A stretch of 64,000 nucleotides of DNA from Tetrahymena elliotti 4EA. Its lineage: Eukaryota > Ciliophora > Oligohymenophorea > Hymenostomatida > Tetrahymenidae. This document shows positions 12,461 through 26,233 of the stretch, in pieces. The position numbers were made by a program, and so were the translations under genes. The stretch lies in assembly GCA_000231825.2 (NCBI GenBank), contig JH720307.1, positions 1,016,880 through 1,080,879 of the forward strand, read 5' to 3'. Position 1 is the stretch's first letter. Each line of letters begins with the position of its first letter. The notes under the pieces were generated by a model. It saw only the letters and a list, made by a program, of their open reading frames with translations. It made no database searches and had not been told where the DNA came from.

Positions 12461-15400
12461 TATCATATTTTGGCTTAAAAAATATGCTTATTTATTAATT
12501 TACTTCTAATTTAAAAAAAAAATCTCCATTCAATCTAACAATAAATAATATTACTGTTTCAAATATCTTAATTTCAAATATTTATTACTATAAAATTATA
12601 AATAATGATAAGTATTCGATATAAATTAATCACTTTAGATATCAGATAAATAAAAATTGTATTTCTCATCTGCATTTTAATTTTTTTTGCTTGAGCATTT
12701 TTTAAGCAAATTTCATATTTTATTCTAATAAGATTTAATATTCTTTGATTAATTGCTTGAATTAATGAAATGTTTAAAATATATGACCAGAGTTTTTCTC
12801 TCCAGAAGATAATGCAACGACATAAAAAAATACTCTAAATAATAGATGCTAAATGAAAAAGTTAATTACTGAAACAAAAATTAATAAAGCAATTAGTATT
12901 AAAATACAATGAATACAATTAATCTAGTTACTGTCCTAAATATATGATTTCTTCAAGGATATTAAGACTCAACTGACTATTTATTTATATTACGCAAACA
13001 TTAAGATAAATAAAAGTAATTCAAGCTAATTTTGTAATTTTAAATCAAAATTTAACACAAAAACTCAAAACTTTATAAGCCACTAACTTAAATTTTGATA
13101 AGCTGCTTTTACTGAAAGTAAAAAAAAATAAGGTTGAATTGTAAGAATCAATTAATTTCTAACTTTTAATATTGAAATTCCAGAAAATTCTAAATCAAAT
13201 ATTTTACATAATTTGAAGATTAAGTCTTTACTTTATTATGAGTTTGGTCATTAACATTACTTTTCTTAAATCAGATATTCTTAGCTGGATTGTTTCACCT
13301 TGATTAATTGTAAAACATTATATCTCATATCTATATATTAGAGAGTAACTTAAATTCAATTGACTACAAGATATTGTTAATTATAATAATTAATTAATAC
13401 ATCATGAATTACTTTTTTATATTTTAAGGAAAATATTTATGACTATTTTATCAATCTGATCTCATTTTATTATTATTTTTATTGTAGGCCTACTAAAATT
13501 TTAATCTTTTTTAATTCTTTATTTTACATAATATACCATTTAAAACAACCAAAATATTGAATATCTTTAACAGAAAACTCTCTAAAAATTTTATAAAGAA
13601 TACTTCTAATATTCTTCTTCTGAATGTAATTTTATGATCCACTAATAAAAATATCCACTCTATTGTCAATTATTATTTTGTTTGTATAGTAAGTATTTGA
13701 ATTTAAATACAATTTTATACTTATTTATTTCCCAAACTATTTTTAATTTAACTTTTTTTATTTTAATAAAACCCTTGCTAAAAAAAAGTTTATCTTACAA
13801 AAGTACCATAAAAGATGTCAACATATTAAGGACTCCCATTTAATCTTGTATTTTTATGACACATAAAATGTTATTTTATTTTATTCATTTTAATGTTACA
13901 TTCAATATTATAATGGAGTAACAAAAAACAGAAAGAAAAATTTGATAAATTAATGAATTTACTCGAAAAAATTTTATTTGAATGTTCATGCACTAATTTA
14001 ATTAAATAAATAAAGTCATTCAAAATTAAGAATTGTAAACAACATTTAGCAGGAATTAACATTATCTGAAATACTTAATTTGTGGTATATATAAATTTAA
14101 ATAACTATTACTTGATTTATCTAATATTAAATATGTTAAAATATACTAGCTAACAATTAATCAAACATTGAATAATTTTAATATATATTTTCATAATTAA
14201 CAAAAAAAGTAGATATTTTAATATATTTTAATGTAATTCAATTTCACAAGCTGTAGTAAAAATGTAAATCAGACAGTAATATGTTGTAATTTTTCACAAA
14301 TAAAACAATATCTATTTAATATTTTGTAATGACATTTTTTATTTCTTTTCGAGAATTTAATTTACTTCTTAAATATTTACTTAACTTTCGATTGTTAAAA
14401 ATGTGCTTAAATAAACAAATAAAATAAAAAGTTTAATCCCTGCCATAAGCTATATGGTTAAATAAAAATAACTTGTTAAATTCACTAGATAACCTATTTA
14501 TTCAACTTTAGGTGAGAAATTATGACATATTTTTATTATCCTAAAATATTTTCTTCTATTTTTTTAATTGTGGTATTTGATTAGTGGTTTATTTTCTATT
14601 GAATTATATATCTTTCAATAGAAAAATAGAAAATAACCCAAATCCAAATAAATTCAAGCTAATATTAACATTACTAAGAAATATTTGGATCAGCTAATAT
14701 GTTTATGGGGCAAAGCTATTTTCTAAAAATCGAAAAAAGCTAAAAATAAACTTTTCAATAAGATATTTCATTTTATAATAAAATTTTTATTTTCTAGTGA
14801 GTATAAATAAGACATTTATTTTGTCTTTGTTTTGAGGAGAATCGTATATTTTTAAGCAATAAAGTTGACATTTTTCAAAAATTCAAATAAACTAATTTAG
14901 TCTCTCTTTGATAATTATCTAACTTTACTTTTATTTTAGTTTAAGGTTTTGAAATTATTTTATGAGGAAATTGAATTTTTCAGAAAGTAATTTCACTTAA
15001 ACATACACCAAATAAAAAAAATTACTTACTTATAGAATTATAAGCATGTTCAGGTCTAAAAATGAAATTTCAAAGCATGAATCAATTTTATTAACTTTTT
15101 TCTACAATTTACTTTTGCTATTGTTTTTCTTACAGCCTATTTCTGTAAAGATAAGAATTATTAGATAATCTTTATTATTTTAAAATAAGAATTTAACACC
15201 GTTACAGATTCAATATAATTACTGAAAAAAATATTATTTTCAGTTGTACTTTCATTTATTTAGCAAAAGCTAAGTACTTTCCTTAAAATATCATACTACT
15301 TTTCACTCTTTTAAAATAATTACTGATTGATTCTAAGCTAACATAAAGATATCTAAAATATCTAAATATCCATATTTTCTACAAAAAACTATTTGCTATT

Positions 15401-16357
15401 TTAATATCACCTAATTTTGTCTCACAATTAAAATACAAATCTAAATAGAAAATTTCTTTTTTCTAGAATTTATCCAGTAAAAAATTAAAAATTTTTTGTA
15501 AAAACCTAAAATTGATTTAAAAATTTTATAATTGTCAAATAAAAGATTTAAAACTAAACTTTTATACAGTTATTGTTCATTTAAAATTTAACAAAAATAT
15601 TTCTGATTTATCATATTTTTAGGCTAAGATAAATTTTATCTACTTTTTTACCATACTTAAAATAACATAATTAGTCAGTATGAGTATTTCAAAAATATGG
15701 TCTCTCTAGCTTAAATTTAAGAGATATCATTAAATTAATTTTCTTAATATTATGTTTAATTTTATCTATCTTTTTGGCACACCAATTAACTCTCATATTA
15801 CTAATATAAAATATCATATATCATATTTTTTATGCAAACATCATAAATTATTTTTTTAACTTCATTTTTAAAATGAAAAGTTGTTTAACTTATTAAATTT
15901 AATTAAAATAAATCTAGTAAAAAAAATTTGAATTATAATAATTTTTCTTGATGATATCTAACTCTGAATTTAAACATATATTTACAGATGTACTTTATAG
16001 AATTTAGAGAAGTAATTTAGGCTCAATAAATACATAATAATTTTATTTTGATTTAAGAAATATTACTATTTAGATCATATTTTTTTAAGAGTAAATAATA
16101 CAATTGATTTATTTGTTAAGGTCTATGATATTTTTTTAAAATGATTTTCTTTGAGCGAATAAATATTTTAAAATTAGAGTAGAATTAGAATCAATTAAAA
16201 TGAGTTTATTAAATAATCGAATGAAATTATTTATTTTTTAGTTTATTTAGATGTTTTAATATTATAACTTAATATAAAATAACTAAAATATAACTCTATC
16301 TTTGATTTATCATTCATTACATATTAAAATAATCAAGTTTATTTATTTTTACATAAA
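12461..16357. other. Long gene-poor AT-rich stretch
   Basis: Nearly 4 kb of very low GC sequence. Frames are short or biased to Lys/Asn/Ile/Phe. A minus-strand 64-codon ORF at 13871-14062 has no features. I see no gene, RNA or repeat that I can support. Confidence 0.5.
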
Positions 16358-19223
16358 ATGAGCAATAAGGCAAGCTGTAATTTCATTCTTTTTAGATTCT
16401 TTTGTTTCCATACTTTTTCCCAATAAGAGCTTAACATATACTATTTTAAAAAGAGCTTGATAAGGAAATTCAAGAAAAGGAAGAAGAGCTTGAAAAGCTT
16501 AAAAACGATATACGCTCTCGTTAAAAGCTACTGGAAACATTAGGCAAGATAAATGTATTAGAATTAGAATTAATTTTTAAAAAGAACTAGATAAAGTTAA
16601 TAAGCAAGATGATTAATTTATAAACTATAATAAAAGAGTTAGATAGATGATGAAGCCATTATGGAAAAGGTAAAGACCTAAACTGAAGAAATAAATCTTC
16701 TGTAAAAATAAGTTTCAGTACTAAATTCTAGGTAGAAATTATTCTAATATAATATCAATACTAAATATAATGTTTACAATAATAATCAAATTATCTTTAG
16801 AATATAAAAAGGAGAAGACGAAGAAGCTAAGCAGTAGTTAAAGGAAAAGGATGACAAGGTTATTTTTTTTATTTTATCAATATTTTTGTTTAAAGAACAT
16901 TAGTAGAAACATATTTTTGATGGATTTTTGTAAAATTGGTAAAATCTAATTCATATAAAAAGATCAAAGTGCTTGAGTAAACAAACAAAAAGCTACTTGA
17001 AAAGAATTAAGATGACTTGATAGAAGTAAAGAGAGTCAGATCTTAATATGAGGTAAACAATATGATGATTATATTAAAAAATAATCTAAAAAATATTACA
17101 TCTTTTTATTTTAATTCTATATTTTATAAGAAATAATTAGAAGAGCTTTAAGAGCAGATAAAAGACTATGCTGAAAAACTCACTAATGAGTAAAATTAGA
17201 ATGAAGAATTATAATAGGAAATAGAGAGACTAAAGCAATAGGGATAAAATTCAAATTAAATGTAAATTAATTAGATGTAGATTTAAAAGGATATAGAAAC
17301 AATTAAATATAACTAGCAATAATGAAGAATAAGCAAATGAACTTGCATAAATGAAAGAAAAAATGGATTAGAAAAAGTAAAAGAAAAAACAATTAAAGTA
17401 GGATCACGAATAAGTTAAAAGTGAACATGCCAAAATTTTAAATGCATTTAATTCAAATTAATCTTAGCTTATTGAAGCTAAAACTTAAGCTTAAGAACTT
17501 TAAGATCAATTAAATAAAAAGCAAGACTAAAACATCAATCTTGAAAGCTAAATTACATATCTGAATCAAGAATTATCATAAGAGAAGCAGTAAAACGATT
17601 CAAATAAATAAATATTTTATCGAAATTAAAAACTATATTAGAAAATCTGAGCAGCATAAAAAAGAGTTATAAGATGCATTCAAGTAAAAAGAAGAAAACC
17701 TAAACAAATAACTTGAAGAATCACTCAAATAGAGGGAGGAGTTGTTTAATAAGCAAAAAGAAGTATATTTATAATAATCTTAATAAAGTTGAAGAAATTT
17801 ATATTGATCATTTTAAAAATATCTTAAATATTAGGAATTGACAAATGAACTTTAAAGAAAAAAAGATTAAATCCTTTAGACAGAAGAAAAAGTTAGTTAG
17901 CAAAACATACAACTTTTAAATTTAGAATAAGAGGTATCTAATAAGAAATAAGCTCTTTAGAATGTTGAATATGAGTTAAGTCAATAGAAAGTAACAAATA
18001 AAGAGCTTAAAACTGAAAATATGCAAATAAAGCAGGAGATTATGCTTTTAAAACAATAAAATGAAGTTAATTTGGTAAATAACTAAAACTTGCAACAAAT
18101 GGTATAGCAATCTTAGTAATAGCTAGAATCTCAAAAGGAATAAAATAAAGGTTTATAAATATAATTTGATGAAAAGGAAGAATAATGTTTTAATTTGTAG
18201 TCAGAAATTTAGAATGCTTAAACTCTTAACTAAACCCTTACTTTTAAAAACAAAAATTTACAGTAAGATTTGGAACAAGTTAACTTATAACAGAAATTGT
18301 TGAAGTAAGATATTGAGAAATTCATTTCTGATCTAAAAGAAGCAAAGTTTTAAATTGAAGATACAAAAAAGAAGGCATAAAATAATTTATTGAAAGCTCA
18401 ATAGGATTTTGAAGAAAGATTAAGAGAAGAAAGAGTGAAATCAAAGTAGGAGTATGAGAAGCTCAAAAATTTGGTAGAATAATAAAAGAAAGAATAAGAA
18501 AAGCAATTCATAGATAGAAGTAACAATTTAGAAAGAGAATTCTAAAAAATGTAACAGTCAAGAGCTGAAGAGGCTGAATAGCTCAAGCAGTAAAAAAAAG
18601 AGATTGAAAAAGAAAACAAAAGAATTCTTTAAAATTATGAAGAAACTGTTGAAACACTTGAAAAGTAAACAAAATAATCAATCAGTTTCAGTTTCAATTC
18701 ACAAATGATTTGTTTATGTTATTTTTCATCATAAAATTTATTTTTTGAAATTAAATAAAGATTCAAAGAAAAATCTGAGTCAGTGATTAGTTCACAAAGA
18801 AAGACCATCACTGAATAAAAACAAAGGTAGGAATAATATGAGAAAAAAATTGAAGAGTAAAAGAATTTCATAGAAGAAATAAAGAAAAATGTCTAAATCT
18901 ACAAAGAAGAAGCACAAAAGTAACAATCAGATGTAAAATAATTAAAAACAATTCATTATATTAATCTCAGCTTACAATTTATTAATAGAATAAAAAGATT
19001 ATGAGTAAGATAAAATCTTAGTAAGAAACAATTAAAAAGCTTGAAGAAGAGCTCAGTAAAAGTGATATCTCAAAAATTAGAGCTTAAGCAGAGGTATTAC
19101 ATTTCTTTAAAATCTTTTGCTAAGAAATTATCAAATTGTATCAATTCAAAGCAAATTAAAAAAATTTTTTTAAAAAAGAATAAAAGATTGATAAATATTA
19201 AAAACCAAAATCAAAATCAATGA
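16358..19223 (+). CDS. Long coiled-coil protein, 12 exons
   Basis: All splice joins close in phase to give 677 aa. Exons: 16358-16376, 16454-16554, 16643-16731, 16801-16858, 16963-17052, 17131-17261, 17317-17589, 17642-17762, 17835-18664, 18761-18932, 18989-19093, 19179-19223. Every intron is GT...AG, 52-104 bp. The protein starts MSNKASQLDKEIQEKEEE and is almost entirely Glu/Lys/Gln heptad-repeat coiled coil, with no globular domain. It ends in a short NKRLINIKNQNQNQ tail. The total length being divisible by three across 12 exons is strong support. It is probably a structural or scaffold protein; similar proteins populate the cytoskeleton and basal bodies of ciliates. Its partner is unknown. 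Another coiled-coil gene and a STIL-like candidate follow on the same strand. Confidence 0.78.
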
Positions 19224-19628
19224 TCATTATCATTTAAATTTAATAATACCTTAATTTGTTCAAAAAAAATATGATATTTGAAAAGAAAGGAAATATTTCA
19301 GTGAAGTTAAAATCATTAAAAATTAAAAATTTTTGTAGAGGATTGTATTATTTTAGCTTGAAAATTTACTTTAATTAAACATTTTTAAGAATAGAGATTA
19401 AATTTTTTAGATTTGATTTTAATATTAAATTGATAAGATTGAACAATTTTTAGTTTTAATGGGGAAAAGAAATTCCAACAATTAATTTTAAATTAGAAAT
19501 TTAAATCTAAATAATTAATTTTATGATATATTTTGGAAGTAAATTAAATGCTTGCATTTCATATTTAAATATTTATTTTTAAAGATTTTTTAAATTCAAA
19601 AAAAAAGGCAGAGAATGTTAGAAATTAA

Positions 19629-20988
19629 ATGAAGGTTTACATCAGCAAAGTAAACGATTACGAAAAGAATATTATCCCAGGTAAATTTATTTATTAATTC
19701 ATTAAAACGAAACATTCAAGAATTTATTTTTAGATTTAAGAAAATAAATTGAGGACAAAATACTTGAAATAAAACTTTTGAAAGAGATGGTTACATCTGC
19801 TAAAACTATGGTAAGAGTTAAGGATTAAGATATTGTTAGATATAAAATTAAACTTTAAGCATCAGAAAATGAGAAAAATTAAATGATAGGAGAGAGTTAA
19901 TTTTTCTAAGAGCAGTCACAGCTCTCTAAAAATAATTAGTAAGGCTTACGTGGCTACTCTAACTAGTAATTTAATTCTCCCAACAGAAGAATCTTAGTAG
20001 CTAAATAATAGGCCAAAAACTCATCTTAAGGTCTTCTTCCTAAATTAAATTAAGTATCTAGCTCGAATATCCGTAGTGGATTTTAGAACTAAAAATAGTT
20101 GCAACCCCTTTCAGATGAATTATAAGGTAAGTATTACTTTTTTAATGAATTAATTTAATTAGAATTTATTTTCTACTTAAATGATTTTCAAGATTTTGTA
20201 TTTTCTATCTTTGTTTTAGTTGTTTCAACGTTTCATCAATATCTACAATTGAGAAAATATAAAATCTTATTTATATTATAAAAAATAATATTTTTATTCT
20301 CTAATCAATAGCTAATTATAATGAACTTCCTAGTGAGATCCATAAAAAGCCCGAACTAGGTGGACAGTTTGATGAAAATACCAAGGAAGAAAATTGGAGT
20401 GAAATATTTGATAAGTAATCAAAGCAAGGAGTAAAAATTAAGAATATTTTTAAAAATACTTATGAGATTTAATAAATTTTGTCGAACATAATACATCATA
20501 ATAATAGGGAACACCTAATAAAAATCAAGCAATTAACAGTAAAGAATAGTTGGATCTAATAAAAGAAAAGGCAGAGGAGAATATCCCTACCGAAAAGGTT
20601 ACATTATTTTTTACAGTAAATTTAAAATTAAAATTATGTTAATAAATCTAAAGGAAGAAAAAAGAAAATCTAAACCAACTTCTTAAAATGAAATAGATTA
20701 ATCTAAAACGTAGGAAAGTACTCAAATAATTTAATACATAATAAATTTATCTCTAATCTTTTTTTATTTTTTTTAGAAAAATCAACTAAAGGATCAAAGG
20801 TATCCAGAAAGAAGAACGGGTCTAAAGTAGAAAACGGTGAAGAAGAACTTAGAGATGACCTAGAAAGTGATTTAGAGGATGAAGAAGATTTTGAGAGAGC
20901 TGAAACTTTGTAGAAGCAGGAAGAAAATTATGAAGATACCTTTGAGCAAGATTAATAAGAAGATGAATAAATGGTTGATGAAGACTGA
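19629..20988 (+). CDS. Small coiled-coil protein with acidic C-terminus
   Basis: Six exons give 309 aa in phase: 19629-19680, 19734-20126, 20312-20430, 20508-20597, 20654-20717, 20777-20988 (TGA 20986-20988). The start MKVYISKVNDYEKNI is followed by a predicted coiled coil at about residues 15-70. A Gln/Ser-rich middle and a strongly acidic tail (ELRDDLESDLEDEEDFERAE) come after it. No domain is recognised. It lies 405 bp after the long coiled-coil gene on the same strand. I treat it as separate because that gene has its own TGA and this one has its own ATG. The AT-rich 19224-19628 spacer also lacks TGA in one frame, so a longer fused model cannot be wholly excluded. Confidence 0.68.
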
Positions 20989-21997
20989 TTATTTTAACAA
21001 AAAATGTATTTATCATTTAAATGTCTAAAAAATAATTATTTAAACAATATTCTTGTAATTGAAATTATTTATTTTATTTATTAATCTAATTACTGATCTA
21101 AAAAATTAAATCAGAAATGTTGTTTCATTTTTACAAAAAAGTTAATATTTATTTTATTAAGTTTAAATTAATTAAAAATGCTAAAAATTTAGTAAAACTA
21201 TATTAAATTCATTAAAAAAATTATTTCATTTTTGGTAAAATTAAAATTTAAAATCAGAATAAATTTATTTAATTGAGTGTTTTGGTTTGTTTAATTTTGC
21301 AAGATTAAATTTCAACATCTAAAATAATTAGAATGTTATATTTAAAAATTCATTTTTTTAAATTTATATTTACTAATGCATCCTAGTCAAATTTATTTCT
21401 TGAAGTTATTTTACAGAAAATATTTGTATAATTTATCTTTTAAAAATAATCAATCAACAAAAAGCGGTTAAAATATCATAGCTAGCTATTACATCAAGTT
21501 GTTAAGTTGTTGATAAATTTGGGAAATAAAATGATTTTTTGTGGGTTTATTAGAAAAATAATATCATTTTTTCTGTTTTTTATGGTTGATCGTAATAATA
21601 TATTTTGGATAATATGAGGTAATAATAATGAGATTCAAAAAGAAAGTAATAAATAAAATATGCAAATTATGAGCGAAATTAAAAAAAGTTATAAGTTTTT
21701 TATTTGAATTTGAAAAAATATGATAAATATTTTAAATGATGGTGGAAATTAAACGAATAGATAGATTGATTTATGAACAAATATTAATCAAATAAATTTC
21801 ATTTAAAAAAAATCAAAAGATTTAAGTTGAAATTCAAATGATTTGTAATTTGAAAGCATTTGAAGATCTATGATTATTAATTATTTAGAAAAACTAAATA
21901 ACTTAAATTAAACACAAGCAAATTTATTTATTCATTTTTCTTGAAAATCAAAAATTATTTTAAGTAAAATAAATAGCATTTTGGTTTATTTTCAATT
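20989..21997. other. AT-rich intergenic
   Basis: No gene visible. The last few hundred bases are the presumed promoter and leader of the STIL-like gene. Confidence 0.5.
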
Positions 21998-24961
21998 ATG
22001 AGTTTAAAGGTAGTAAAGGGATTTAGTCTCTAACTTAATCTGAACTTAAAAAAATCAGAGGAAGAAGAATCAATATGCTTATCTATTGAAGAAAATCTTC
22101 CGCAATTGGTAGTAGAGTAGAAGACATGTTAATTAATCGGATAATAACCTCAAGGTAAGGCATATTTAGATCTTTCCAAGGTGTGTAAATCCTAACTTTC
22201 TTAGGAATATCTATACTTAATTGAGAATTTAAATAAGAAGAATAAATTTGAAAAGACTATGCCAGTTTAATTTTATTGTTTGGAAAATGATCAAGAGAAA
22301 GTTAAATTTTTAACTCAAGATTAATTAGTGAATAATGTTATTCTTATCAAAAATTCATATGAGCACAATGAAGAAAGCATTACTGTTTATGACCTCAGCA
22401 GCATTTCTGAAATAATGTAGCTCTTTTTAAATAACTTTTGGATTGAATTTGCTTTGATGAAAGAAAACAATTAACTCATTTCAAAGCTTATTTTTAATAA
22501 TGTCACATTTGTAATAAATAAGATTGATCAATCATAAAATAACCTTTAAATACTTTCCAATCCAGTCATGTAGCTTCTGGCTTCAAAATCAAAATCTAAG
22601 TCAAAGACTAGTTAGCAATATATAAATTAAAAAATTAGTGAAAAAGATTTAAGTTAATTAAATAACAACACTATAAGGACAGGTTATTTAAGTATGGACA
22701 GTAAATAAAGAATAGTCCCTCTTTTAGCTTAGGATGAAGGAGTTTATAAAGTTCCTCTGATAGGTATTTGGATTTAAAGCGATGAAAATGTAAATGATAT
22801 CTTCCTTTGGACTCTCTTTATTGAATATGCAAAAAATGGTGCTATGAAAAAATGCAATCTTTCGAATTCCTCTTCTAATCAGAATAGTTAAAAAACAGGT
22901 TCTACTATATTTTCCACTATCCCAAACTACTCGGATATCTCCTTCTTATTTGTATGGTTTTAATCAAGTGATGTTACAAATCCATTATTTTTTTAGATAC
23001 AAATCACTTAATCTAGTTTAAATAAATGCTTTTAAAAGGCTTAACTTTCTTCAACTTCCTCATTAATCAAATTTGATTACAGATACTCTAAATTCAAACC
23101 TGTAAATATCATAGAAAATGGTTTAAATCACACTTTTGAGGCTTAAGACTAACTTTTAAAGCCAAATAAATTACAAGCTGCTATCCCAAATTTGATAAAA
23201 AATAATGAAGAAAATTAGCAAACCGAAGGCAAAACAAAATAAGGCTTCAAGTATTAAAAAGATTCAAAGATCTTTAAACAATTTTCTTAAAAATTTGAGC
23301 TGGATGAAAGCTAGAATGTTTTTCAATACTCTTAGAAAGAAAAATAAAAAGTAAAAGAAGATGATTATAAATTAAAATCTTCTCTAATTAATACGTCTGA
23401 AGATTTTTTTCCTATTAAAGACTATAATTTATAAAGCCAAAATAATGGCTTAAAAGATAAATCATCTTTAGGAGATAGCTATAAAACAGATAACTTAAAA
23501 CTCTCTACAAGAGATCTAAATATAAGTTTAAATCAGAGCAAGTAAAGAGATAACAAAGGCTTAGATACTAGCTAGTCCTAGCTCAAAGAATAATTAGCAT
23601 CCAATAAAGCTAGATCCTAGTCTTTTAACATTTCTAAATAAACCCAACAAATAGCCAGAGAAAATGTTTAAGTTAATCAAGGTGAAAAATATTCAAATCC
23701 ATAAATGTAGCTTTTAGATTCTTAAAAATAAATTTTAGAATCTAAAAAGATTTTAGAAGAACGCAAATATAATTAGTTAAGCAAAAAAGAAACTACTCAA
23801 GATGAAAAAGAGAAGCAATTATTCTATAAGTCTAGCAGTTAACAATAAAATGGATAGAACAGTCAAAGAGATTTAACTTCATTCTAGCATAATACGCTAA
23901 AATAGCATTAAACTTTATTTGAACATAACTCCAAAATAGAAGAATTAGAGAAGCAAATTTAATAGTTGAAGGTATTTACTTTAAAAATGTTTGGTTGGTT
24001 TTTTAATATTTTTATGTAAATTATAACAGAAAGAACTTTAGTAATCAAAATCTAAAGACAAGTATTCACCAAGAGTATTAGATAGTGGGAATACTGGTAG
24101 GAGTGAATATTCTACTGTAAAGAAAAGATCGAGTAAATCTGTTTATAGTACTAATAGTGTAGTAGAAGGAATAGGATCTGGTGGTTCAATAGCATCAGGA
24201 AATACAAACAGCTCTAAAAGTGGAACTAAATTTGTTTCAAGAATAAACTAATCTTAAATTCAATCCCCTAATGTAAATGCAATAGTAAAGAGTAGTGTGG
24301 AGAAATTAGGCAATAATGGTTAAATTTCTTCCTTTTCAAAGAATTAAAGAAATTTATATAGTGCTAATTCATAGGCTACCACTGCAACAGGAAATAAATC
24401 AATAGATAGCAGATTACTAAGTTAAAATTAGAGCAATTCCTTTAATATGACAAATAAAAGCTTAAATATTAACAAGTACTTGAGTGGTTTTTCAAATAAT
24501 AAAGATATTGATCTGACAATAGGTTAGCTTTAATCAAATGAAAAACCTCCTATTGGATGCTTAAGTACAGCAAGATCTAATTAACTTCGTTCTTCAATTA
24601 AAAATATAAACTAAGGGTTAAATACTCATAGAACATCTTCTTCAAAATAGTTATAGAAGTAATAGGGATCATCATCTTCAGGAAGTGGTGCCAATATAAA
24701 GAGATGCAGATTTTTGGAATGTAATGATGAATTGCCAAGGATAAAGTTTGATTTTTCTAATATAAATGATAATGAAGATAGTGAGGATGATTCATCAAAT
24801 GAATACAAAAACAAAAGTGATAAATTACTAAAATACAAACTTCATTCAAATATTAACTCATCTAAATCTTAAGTAAATTTCTTACTTTTAATTAGTTATT
24901 TTTAAAAAAATATTTTTTAAAAATCTAGACTGTAAAACTAAATAACTTTATCAATTTTTGA
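21998..24961 (+). CDS. STIL/Ana2/SAS-5-like centriole assembly protein (candidate)
   Basis: Exons 21998-23971, 24030-24872 and 24929-24961 give 949 aa. Residues ~229-300 read GYLSMDSKQRIVPLLAQDEG then YKVPLIGIWIQS, later SFLFVWFQSS. This matches the pattern I know for the STIL N-terminal domain: GYL-xMD, V-P-LL, PL-[VI]-G-[VI]-W, then a strand ending in a V-W/L-F motif. STIL proteins recruit SAS-6 in cartwheel assembly of centrioles and basal bodies. A coiled coil near residues 635-670 (KIEELEKQIQQLKKEL) would fit the oligomerising helix of that family. The rest is Ser/Asn/Gln-rich and disordered. I cannot see a clear C-terminal STAN motif. If the last intron is retained, the frame runs on to TGA 25158. 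The identity rests on remembered motif similarity alone. Confidence 0.55.
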
Positions 24962-26233
24962 GGCCTCAATTATGAATAAATTAACTAAAATGAAAATTTA
25001 ACAAGTAATTAAATAAAATCTAATCTAAAAATGTAAATTATAAAATAATTGTAAACTAATTCTATATTAATTAAATAAGCAGCTTTTACTTTTAAAAATC
25101 TTCAAACAAATAAATCTACTCTTTTTCTATTTATTTTCTTATTCAAAGATTATTTATTGAAACAAACAGCTTTGAAAATAGATAATCTATTAATTTTTCA
25201 GTAAAATCTTTAAAAAATCTCAAAGTATTCATAAATAGTTTCTAAGATAATATATATTTTATGAAAATAGTCATTAACCAACCTATCTAATTTCCTATTT
25301 CAAATTATTAAAAATTAATAATATTTTCATTTTTTCAACTAACTTTACCAATTAGGATTAATTTTACAAATTTTGTTAAATTTAATTTAAATATCCTTAA
25401 AACAATAAATCAATTATTTCATTTTTAAATTAATTTAATTTAAAAAGCATGCTTAATTGTAAAAATAATTTGAAGTTATTGATTTGTTTAAAAAAAATAA
25501 ATTTATTGGCTAATTTAAAAGTATTTGAAATTAAAAAATAAACTTTGATTGATAAATTTAGATTTACCAAAAAAATTTATTTGATAAAAATTCAAAAAAT
25601 TTCAATTTAATTGTGAATAAATACTCTTAAAATATTTTTGAATATTTAGTCATAATAAAATAATTTACATTTGTTTACAAGATTTGCAGATTTTTTTTGT
25701 CTAATTAAAAAGTGAGAAAAATTAATTATTAACGAATAAAATATTCAAAAAATCTTATGTAGATCCATCATTTCAAATATGCAAAATTATTGATTGAAGT
25801 GCCCAATTAAAAAGTTAATTATTTCAATTTTTTAATTTCTGAGATGCGCTGATAGAGCTTGCTTTGTTTGAAAAATGATTGATAGAATTTGTTTAGATCT
25901 TTAATCGTTGATTAAATAAAACAAATATCAAATTTAATAATATTTGTATATAATGGTATTGTGTTAGTTTCAGAATTATAAATTGAAAGAGTGATGGATT
26001 GCATATAAATATGAATGAATTTGATGTGATTGCAATTTTGCAAGAAAGTTAATCAAACTATAAAGAATTTTATATTTTGGAATTAGTTATAAATAAAATC
26101 AAGGAAAGGCAACAGTAATTAAGGAATATATACACATATAAATAAGACTTTAAAATAGAATTAATAAGCTTATAGAGGATATTTATAAAAATAGAATTTA
26201 ATACTTTGCCTTAGTGAATATATTACGCTGAAA
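24962..26233. other. AT-rich intergenic
   Basis: No supported gene. A 68-codon ORF at 26011-26217, just before the IQUB gene, has an ATG but no recognisable domain. It could hold part of a longer IQUB 5' end. Confidence 0.4.

Noticed and set aside
23982..23997. Reverse-strand match to the AAACCAACC core of the chromosome breakage site
   Set aside because: It lies within an intron of the STIL-like gene, and the 3' part of the consensus is absent.
25274..25288. Sequence resembling the Tetrahymena chromosome breakage site (AACCAACCT core)
   Set aside because: About three of 15 positions differ from the consensus I know, the sequence is not at a chromosome end, and no telomere repeats are nearby.
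26011..26217. 68-codon ORF before IQUB, considered as the ubiquitin-like domain
   Set aside because: No ubiquitin-fold pattern visible; it ends at TGA before the IQUB start with no phase-compatible join found.
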